A program made the position numbers and the translations under genes. DNA of 11,336 nucleotides from Candidatus Alectryobacillus merdavium (GTDB lineage Bacteria > Bacillota_I > Bacilli_A > RFN20 > CAG-826), in contig JADIMN010000099.1 in assembly GCA_017694735.1 (NCBI GenBank), forward strand, positions 1 through 11,336. Direction: 5' to 3'. Positions 6,535-11,336 of the stretch are shown here, one piece after another. The notes under the pieces are model-generated. The model saw only the letters and a program-made list of their open reading frames with translations, searched no databases and was not told the DNA's origin. The stretch's first letter is position 1. Each line of letters begins with the position of its first letter.

Positions 6535-7293
6535 CTATTTTTGTTGTTTATTAATTTTTTGTTTTATAAAAGAGACGATACTAAAATCATATGCGTTTTC
6601 CTCTCTTTTTTTATAAATTTTATTGTTAATAAAATTAAATAAAAATATTAATAAACAAATTATTATTACAACTAAAACTGAAATAAAAATATTTATTTCA
6701 TTACTAGATGTTATATTAAAGTAAGATAAAATATTTCCTTTAACTAGTTTTATTACAAACATATTATCTAATCCACTTGCTAAAGGATAAAATACTTTTA
6801 TACTTACTAAATATGCAAAAAGTAGTACAAAACCTAAGAAAATATATGGAAAATATAAATTCTTATAACTATATTTTTGATAATTAAAAATAACAAGCAT
6901 TCCACCAAATAACAATAAAGAATGAGATATTAATCCCATTATAAATAAATATGTTGGAAGAGAATTTATTACTGATGTTGGAGATACTACTCCTGCAAAA
7001 ACATAACCAATTCCACTAATTAAAGCAAAAAATCCTGCAGTATAGTATAGTTTTTTAATTCCTAAAACAAAGACACTACCATATAAAAAGTAACTAATAT
7101 GTGAAATTTCAATTGGATAAGTTCCATTTTGTATATAAGCATAATATGAAAATTCTACTATTTTCCATATTAGTAAAATTAATGCTATTAAATAAATCAA
7201 AATAGAAATGATTTTTTTAGCTTTAACAAAAATACACGTTAAAACATTGATAGTTAAAATCAATAATAGAGAAAAAGAATATAAATATTCCAT
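6535..7293 (-). CDS. YwaF/TMEM164-like seven-helix membrane protein
   Basis: The protein has about seven hydrophobic helices and a short, Lys- and Gln-rich cytosolic tail (KQKINKQQK). Its pattern resembles the YwaF (TIGR02206/TMEM164) family: a helix beginning after PIEISHISYF, then a glycine-rich helix with a short extracytoplasmic loop (VSPTS), then a helix with the ISHS motif. I chose the ATG at 7291-7293, giving 252 residues. The frame also extends to a TTG at 7341 (268 residues), but that would place the start inside the likely promoter and before the hydrophobic N-terminus. Neither start has a good ribosome binding site. The molecular function of bacterial YwaF proteins is not well known. 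The gene is convergent with the flavodoxin (four-base gap) and divergent from the TasA-like gene. The YwaF assignment rests on pattern only. Confidence 0.72.
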   Translation of the reverse strand: MEYLYSFSLLLILTINVLTCIFVKAKKIISILIYLIALILLIWKIVEFSYYAYIQNGTYPIEISHISYFLYGSVFVLGIKKLYYTAGFFALISGIGYVFAGVVSPTSVINSLPTYLFIMGLISHSLLLFGGMLVIFNYQKYSYKNLYFPYIFLGFVLLFAYLVSIKVFYPLASGLDNMFVIKLVKGNILSYFNITSSNEINIFISVLVVIIICLLIFLFNFINNKIYKKREENAYDFSIVSFIKQKINKQQK

Positions 7294-7311
7294 ATTATTT
7301 AATATGCTACG

Positions 7312-7341
7312 ATTATCATAAATTTGCAAATATATTAGCAA
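7312..7341 (-). promoter_or_regulatory. Candidate promoter of the YwaF-like gene
   Basis: On the minus strand TTGCTA (7341-7336) and GATAAT (7317-7312) are 18 bases apart. The start would fall near 7305, leaving a very short leader before the ATG at 7293. This supports that ATG over the upstream TTG, but the match is modest in AT-rich DNA. Confidence 0.35.
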
Positions 7342-7375
7342 TTTTAAAGAAATTGACAGCGTTTATATTGCCATG

Positions 7376-7403
7376 TTGAATTTTATAGCATTTATGCTAT
7401 AAT
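7376..7403 (+). promoter_or_regulatory. Strong promoter with palindromic operator for the TasA-like operon
   Basis: TTGAAT (7376-7381) and a perfect TATAAT (7398-7403) are separated by 16 bases. Within the spacer and the first bases of the -10 box lies ATAGCAT-TT-ATGCTAT (7385-7400), a perfect 7-bp inverted repeat with a two-base centre. A protein bound there would directly block RNA polymerase, so this is a likely repressor operator. The start would be near 7410, leaving a leader of about 100 bases. Confidence 0.7.
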
Positions 7404-7442
7404 TTTTCTATATTATGTCGTTCATGTTTGAATGATGAAATT

Positions 7443-7487
7443 AAAGTTGATTTTAAATTAAATTTTAATATCCTTAAAATCTACTTT
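7443..7487 (+). promoter_or_regulatory. Leader hairpin of the TasA-like mRNA
   Basis: AAAGT (7443-7447) pairs with ACTTT (7483-7487) and GATTTTAA (7449-7456) with TTAAAATC (7474-7481), giving 13 base pairs with one T-T mismatch. It ends 13 bases before the AAGGAG ribosome binding site. There is no T tract, so it is not a terminator. It may stabilise the mRNA or tune translation. No known riboswitch consensus is visible. Confidence 0.45.
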
Positions 7488-7512
7488 ATATGGTTTAAAA
7501 AAGGAGAAATGT

Positions 7513-8136
7513 ATGAAGATTTTAAAAAATCAAAAATTTGTCTTAACTGCGGCTATTTTATTAGGTGTAGCAGCTGTTAGCTCGTCTGCAGTAGCAGCTT
7601 ATGTTATTACAGGAGGGAAACAAAGTGGTTCTGCAAATTTAGATCCAAGTGATATTGAGATTGTAAATAATACTGCTAATCTTGAAATCACAGAAACAGA
7701 TACTCATTTATTGTTTCAACCTGCTCAACGTGTTACAAGTGGAAGACTTCAAACTGAGGAAGACGGAGATTTAACTGCTGTATTAGATTTATCTTTTGAT
7801 TCACGAACTAATGAAGTAATTCCAGATTTAGAAGTAACTATTGAAACAGGTGATGGAACAAATGATGCAGTTACAAAAAATTACATTGTTAATCCAGAAT
7901 CAGTTTCACTTACTTCAGAAGATTTTACTGAAGGTACTGGTAATTGGACTTACAAATTAACTCTCACTTGGAGTTGGGGTAGCATGTTTGATAATGGTGA
8001 TCCTTGTAAATACTATAATACAGGTGCGGGATCATCAAAAAATGATACTACAATGGATTCTGAGTTAAATGCTTTTAAGACTGCTGTTGCTGCTACAACA
8101 TTTACAGTCAATATTGCACCTAAAGCAAAAGCATAA
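7513..8136 (+). CDS. TasA/CalY-like secreted protein with SipW-type signal peptide
   Basis: This 207-residue protein is predicted to be exported and may be a fibre or surface protein. The N-terminus has a basic start (MKILKNQK), a hydrophobic core to about residue 28, then AVAAY. This aligns with the TasA signal region, where an Ala-Ala-aromatic site is followed by a short polar stretch and a SG.L.. motif (here SGSANLD). The mature part is acidic and rich in Thr, Ser, Asn and Asp with alternating hydrophobics, as in a beta sandwich (LLFQPAQRVTSGRL, DLTAVLDLSF, WTYKLTLTWSWG). It has one cysteine in the mature chain and no LPXTG anchor. The start is supported by AAGGAG six bases upstream. The gene directly precedes a SipW-like peptidase, as in known TasA/SipW and camelysin loci, so processing by that enzyme is likely. 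Membership in the TasA family proper is inferred from signal peptide and context; the mature domain is not clearly recognisable. Confidence 0.75.
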   Translation: MKILKNQKFVLTAAILLGVAAVSSSAVAAYVITGGKQSGSANLDPSDIEIVNNTANLEITETDTHLLFQPAQRVTSGRLQTEEDGDLTAVLDLSFDSRTNEVIPDLEVTIETGDGTNDAVTKNYIVNPESVSLTSEDFTEGTGNWTYKLTLTWSWGSMFDNGDPCKYYNTGAGSSKNDTTMDSELNAFKTAVAATTFTVNIAPKAKA

Positions 8137-8148
8137 AAATATTTTTAA

Positions 8149-9108
8149 ATGGTCTTTATTATTACCTTAGTTATTTTAATATTATTTGGTGTAATCATAA
8201 TCGCTTTTTTGATATACCAAAGCTATGCTTTATGTAAAGAAATTAGACTTGGTAGAGCAGATAGCGAGATTATATATGAAGATCATTTATCAAAAATAAA
8301 TATAAGCAAAAAGAAGCAAATATTTAAAAAGATATTAAATATATTTGCAGATATAATCATTGTTATTCTTGCTTTATTTCTCTTATTGGGTATAACTGAT
8401 AGATTTGTTTCTAGTGATATTTTACCAGTTAAAAGTGTTGTTGTTTTAACTGGTTCAATGTCATATAAGAATTCAAATAATGATTATTTATTTGAAAATG
8501 ATTTAAATAATCAAATTGGTGAAAAAGATCTAATATTTGTAGAAAGAGTAAATAATATTGATGAAATTAATCTCTATGATGTAATTTGTTATAGAAACCA
8601 AAATAATATACAAGTAGTTCATAGATGCGTTATTAAAACAAAAGATTATTTAATTGCTAAGGGCGATGCTAATGATCTTATGGATGATATTTATATAACT
8701 AATGATAATTTAGTTGGAAGATATACTGGTTATAAAATTCCTTATGCTGGATATATTACAACTTTTATCTCTAGTGAATATGGAATAAGTGTTATTTCAA
8801 TTTTATTTTTAATTGGTCTTACTTACTTTATTTCAAAACAAAATATCGATAAATATTTAGATTATAGAAAGAAATTTCTATATCAAAATATTAAAGATTT
8901 AAAAGAGTTTAGTATTATTTCTGGTGGTGGAGAGCTAGTAGTAAAAGAAAATGATTACAAATTTATTGAATATAAAGAAGAAAAAGAAATACTTTCGATA
9001 TTAAAAATTAGTGATGAAGAAGAAATAATACTAGAGCCTTCATCTAATATTAATAATAAGAATAACAAAAAAGGAGAAAACAAAGATGAAAAAGAAATTA
9101 AGCGTTGA
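8149..9108 (+). CDS. SipW-like type I signal peptidase (S26B)
   Basis: This membrane peptidase should cleave signal peptides on the outer face of the membrane, most likely that of the adjacent TasA-like protein. Membrane segments lie at about residues 3-23, 63-83 and 210-228. The catalytic nucleophile is Ser103 in TGSMS. The general base is a histidine, His158 in VVHRCV, where most bacterial enzymes have lysine. Asp173 in KGDAND completes the Ser-His-Asp set of the SipW/eukaryote-like group. At 319 residues it is longer than SipW (about 190). The excess is an N-terminal extra helix with a linker and a charged C-terminal tail of about 90 residues (230-319), predicted cytosolic. The start, 12 bases after the TasA-like stop, has no recognisable ribosome binding site, so translation is probably coupled to the upstream gene. 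Its last 23 bases overlap the ATPase gene in another frame. Confidence 0.85.
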   Translation: MVFIITLVILILFGVIIIAFLIYQSYALCKEIRLGRADSEIIYEDHLSKINISKKKQIFKKILNIFADIIIVILALFLLLGITDRFVSSDILPVKSVVVLTGSMSYKNSNNDYLFENDLNNQIGEKDLIFVERVNNIDEINLYDVICYRNQNNIQVVHRCVIKTKDYLIAKGDANDLMDDIYITNDNLVGRYTGYKIPYAGYITTFISSEYGISVISILFLIGLTYFISKQNIDKYLDYRKKFLYQNIKDLKEFSIISGGGELVVKENDYKFIEYKEEKEILSILKISDEEEIILEPSSNINNKNNKKGENKDEKEIKR

Positions 9109-10900
9109 AGAATGGTTTTCCATTTCATTAGCTACATTATATGTAGTTATAACATTTTTTGTAGCTCTTGGCGTTGATCCTTCTCATAGAGTAATGGCTA
9201 GAAATAATATGTTTGCTGGACTTGCACAACTTTTTAATATTCCAATTCCAGCAAAAAGTTATAGTGGATTATGGATATTATTAATTTTTTATTTAGTATT
9301 TATTTTGATAGCTGTTATTTTAATTGTTTTAACAAGAAAGTATTTTATAAATCGTAATCAAAATCCAAATAGTGTTAGATCTATTGTTTATTATTGTGTA
9401 ATTGGATTTTCTTCACTTGCTATTTCAACTAGCCTAGGAATTGTTTTTCAACTTTTTGAAAAAAGTGAAGATGTTGGTGGTATTGCTAACTTAAATGAAA
9501 CATTTGGATTTGTATTTGGCGTTTTATTTTTAGGATTATTAATTTTTGTTTTTCTAGCTGCTTTTGTTTATGCAATAGTTGGAATAGTTAATTATTTTGC
9601 TAGAAGAAAAAACAAAAATATTGCTCAAGTAAAAAGTAGTGAAGATGAAGAACTTGAAAAAGTAAAAGAAAATTCAAATATTGATCCAAATTTAGAAAAT
9701 TCGTTTTCTGGAGTTAAAGATAATAAAGTAAATAAATCTGCTGAGACAAGTGTAGTTGTCACAAGTGATAATAGTAATACTTTATTTTCAAATGGTATCG
9801 CTCCAAAAGAAATTGCTTTTAAAAATCTTGTTGCAATAGATAATTCAAATCTTGATGTTTTATCAAACTCAAATGATGATATAAATATCACTTTAAAAGA
9901 TTTAGTTAATAACTTACAAGGCTATTTAGCAACCAGTGAAAAATTATATTATGATAAGATTGAATTAGGATATTTTATTGCCGGACTGAAAGCTTCTAAG
10001 TTAATTATTTTAGAAGGTATTAGCGGAACTGGTAAATCTTCTCTTCCTAGATATTTTGCAAAATATATTAGTGAAGAATCCTTCTTTGAACCAATCCAAG
10101 TTACATATAAAGAAAAAAGTGATTTACTTGGTTATTATAATGAGATTACAAATAAATATAGTGAAACTCCTTTATTAGAAAATTTATATAAAGCTAGTTA
10201 TAAAATAAATAATCTTAATATTGTTGTTTTAGATGAAATGAATATTTCAAGAATTGAGTATTATTTTGCTGACTTTTTATCTTTATTAGAGTTTCCAGAA
10301 AACGAAAGAAAATTATCTTTATTACTACTTCCAGATGATTATGATGCTCCAAATAATTTAAATAAAGGAGAATTATTAATTACTCCTAATACATATTTTA
10401 TTGGAACTGCAAATAAAGATGATTCTACTTATACAATTACAGATAAAGTTATTGATAGGGCAATTGTTTTAAACTTTAATAATGTTCAAGATAAATTAAA
10501 AATTAAAGGTGATTTTACTCCAATTTCTTTATCATATTCTAGATTAATGGCACTATTTGATGATGCTTTAAATAAATTTAAGTTTGAAAAAGATGAAGTT
10601 AAAGACTTTAATAGAGTTTTAAAATTCTTAGAAGACGAACTTGATATTAGTATTGGTAATCGTATGCTTAAACAAATTGAATGTATGGTTCCAATTTTTA
10701 AAGATATGGAATTAGACTACAAAGAATGTATTGATATCTTCTTATCAAGTAAAGTATTAAGAAAATTAGAAGTCAGATTTAATTCTAGTTTAAGTAGTAG
10801 TGTTTTAAAATTAAGCAAACTTTTAGATGAAATATATGGAAAAAATAGCTTAAAAAGATGTAAAGAGCTATTAAATAAATATATTAAAAGAGGTATTTAA
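9086..10900 (+). CDS. Membrane-anchored McrB-like AAA+ ATPase
   Basis: This 604-residue protein joins a four-helix membrane domain to a McrB-type AAA+ motor. Helices lie at about 10-30, 61-83, 98-120 and 140-172. A polar linker, rich in Lys, Glu, Asn and Ser, runs to about 255. The AAA+ domain has Walker A GISGTGKSS (311-319), Walker B VVLDEMNIS (380-388, Asp383 and Glu384) followed by the McrB-like RIEYYFADFLSLLE, sensor region GTANKDDSTYT (440-450) and DKVIDRA (453-459), with Arg458 a likely arginine finger. This sensor pattern matches McrB relatives paired with DUF2357 proteins (GT.N.DET), and not classical McrB (MNTADR). The McrB family hydrolyses nucleotide (GTP in E. coli) to drive DNA translocation with its McrC nuclease. 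AAGGAG (9071-9076), inside the end of the peptidase gene, decides the start. The membrane anchor is the unusual part. Whether it binds ATP or GTP cannot be read from sequence. Confidence 0.85.
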   Translation: MKKKLSVEEWFSISLATLYVVITFFVALGVDPSHRVMARNNMFAGLAQLFNIPIPAKSYSGLWILLIFYLVFILIAVILIVLTRKYFINRNQNPNSVRSIVYYCVIGFSSLAISTSLGIVFQLFEKSEDVGGIANLNETFGFVFGVLFLGLLIFVFLAAFVYAIVGIVNYFARRKNKNIAQVKSSEDEELEKVKENSNIDPNLENSFSGVKDNKVNKSAETSVVVTSDNSNTLFSNGIAPKEIAFKNLVAIDNSNLDVLSNSNDDINITLKDLVNNLQGYLATSEKLYYDKIELGYFIAGLKASKLIILEGISGTGKSSLPRYFAKYISEESFFEPIQVTYKEKSDLLGYYNEITNKYSETPLLENLYKASYKINNLNIVVLDEMNISRIEYYFADFLSLLEFPENERKLSLLLLPDDYDAPNNLNKGELLITPNTYFIGTANKDDSTYTITDKVIDRAIVLNFNNVQDKLKIKGDFTPISLSYSRLMALFDDALNKFKFEKDEVKDFNRVLKFLEDELDISIGNRMLKQIECMVPIFKDMELDYKECIDIFLSSKVLRKLEVRFNSSLSSSVLKLSKLLDEIYGKNSLKRCKELLNKYIKRGI

Positions 10901-10906
10901 TAAATA

Positions 10907-11336
10907 ATGGAAGAGACAAGTTTAGTAAGTAAAAATATTAATAATTCAGCATTTAATTTTTTACCGGTTGTAATAAAAGAGATTAACGTCTTATTACAAT
11001 ATGTTTTAAACATTGTCTCTTCTTATAAAGTTGATTTAAATAGAGTTGAAGATCTTGTTAGAATTGATGAATTTCATAAGTATGATAGAGATTTAATTAC
11101 AAAATCTATAAAAGATAATCGTTTATTAACAAAAAAATCAAATAATGAAATTTCTTTTAAAAATATTTATCAATACTCTTATGAAGAAAAAATTGATACA
11201 TATGAAAATAGATTTATTAAATATTTTTTAAATAAATTAAAAGATGATTTATTTGAAAGTTATTTTTATAAAAAAGATAAAAAGATTAACTTTTTAACTT
11301 CTAATTTAACTTATGGAGATTATGGAACATATATTT
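10907..11336 (+). CDS. DUF2357/McrC-like partner protein (3'-truncated)
   Basis: An open frame of 143 codons starts at the ATG at 10907, six bases after the ATPase stop, and runs off the window. AAGAGG lies about 13 bases upstream, a long spacing. The visible part is helical and then reads YEEKIDTYENRFIKYFLNKL, which matches the 'TYDTPENRFVK' signature of DUF2357 proteins. These are the usual partners of this McrB subgroup and generally carry a PD-(D/E)XK nuclease domain at the C-terminus, which here would lie beyond the edge. The pairing with the ATPase gene strongly supports the assignment. Nuclease activity is inferred only from the family. Confidence 0.75.
   Translation, partial: MEETSLVSKNINNSAFNFLPVVIKEINVLLQYVLNIVSSYKVDLNRVEDLVRIDEFHKYDRDLITKSIKDNRLLTKKSNNEISFKNIYQYSYEEKIDTYENRFIKYFLNKLKDDLFESYFYKKDKKINFLTSNLTYGDYGTYI

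Noticed and set aside
9625..9891. Leftward open frame of 88 codons
   Set aside because: Antisense to the low-complexity linker of the AAA+ protein; the serine- and phenylalanine-rich product is a mirror of Glu/Lys codons.
1..11336. CRISPR arrays, tRNA or rRNA genes
   Set aside because: No regularly spaced direct repeats, cloverleaf-like sequences or rRNA segments were seen on either strand.

Overview
The DNA is very AT-rich (well under 30% G+C by eye). It has bacterial operons with AGGAG ribosome binding sites, TGG for tryptophan and TGA as a stop. It carries an S-box-type leader, a TasA/SipW-like pair, a YwaF-like membrane protein and a clostridial-type butanol dehydrogenase. Together these suggest a low-GC Firmicute or a relative near the Mollicutes that uses the standard code, possibly an uncultured gut lineage. 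Bases 1-16 are leftover Tn5 (Nextera-type) sequencing adapter, so the left edge is a contig end and not a biological boundary.

Layout. (1) 18-2138 (+) is the 5'-truncated gene of an N6-adenine DNA methyltransferase of the HsdM type, with a C-terminal HsdS-like recognition segment. (2) 2280-2548 (-) is a decayed IS3-family transposase remnant. (3) 2661-3857 (-) encodes a 398-residue protein I do not recognise. Its leader (about 3889-4066) carries a promoter, an S-box (SAM-I clan) aptamer, and a terminator whose 5' arm can pair with the aptamer P1 3' strand. (4) 4265-6530 (+) is a tight redox/acetyl-transfer operon: a sugar O-acetyltransferase, an iron-type alcohol dehydrogenase and a flavodoxin. 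(5) 6535-7293 (-) is a seven-helix YwaF-like membrane protein, convergent with the flavodoxin. (6) 7376-11336 (+) is one transcription unit behind a strong promoter with a palindrome in its spacer. It encodes a TasA-like secreted protein, a SipW-like signal peptidase, a membrane-anchored McrB-like AAA+ ATPase, and the start of a DUF2357/McrC-like partner cut off by the window edge.

How the genes work together. The most unusual unit is region 6. The secreted protein and its own signal peptidase make a surface-export module. This is joined to a four-helix, membrane-tethered McrB-type ATPase and its DUF2357 partner, whose family normally works on DNA inside the cell. The overlap of the peptidase and ATPase genes argues for one co-expressed system. 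This could be an envelope-linked defence or surface-sensing system; that is inference. The second notable point is the S-box-type switch placed directly before an orphan gene with no visible link to methionine metabolism.
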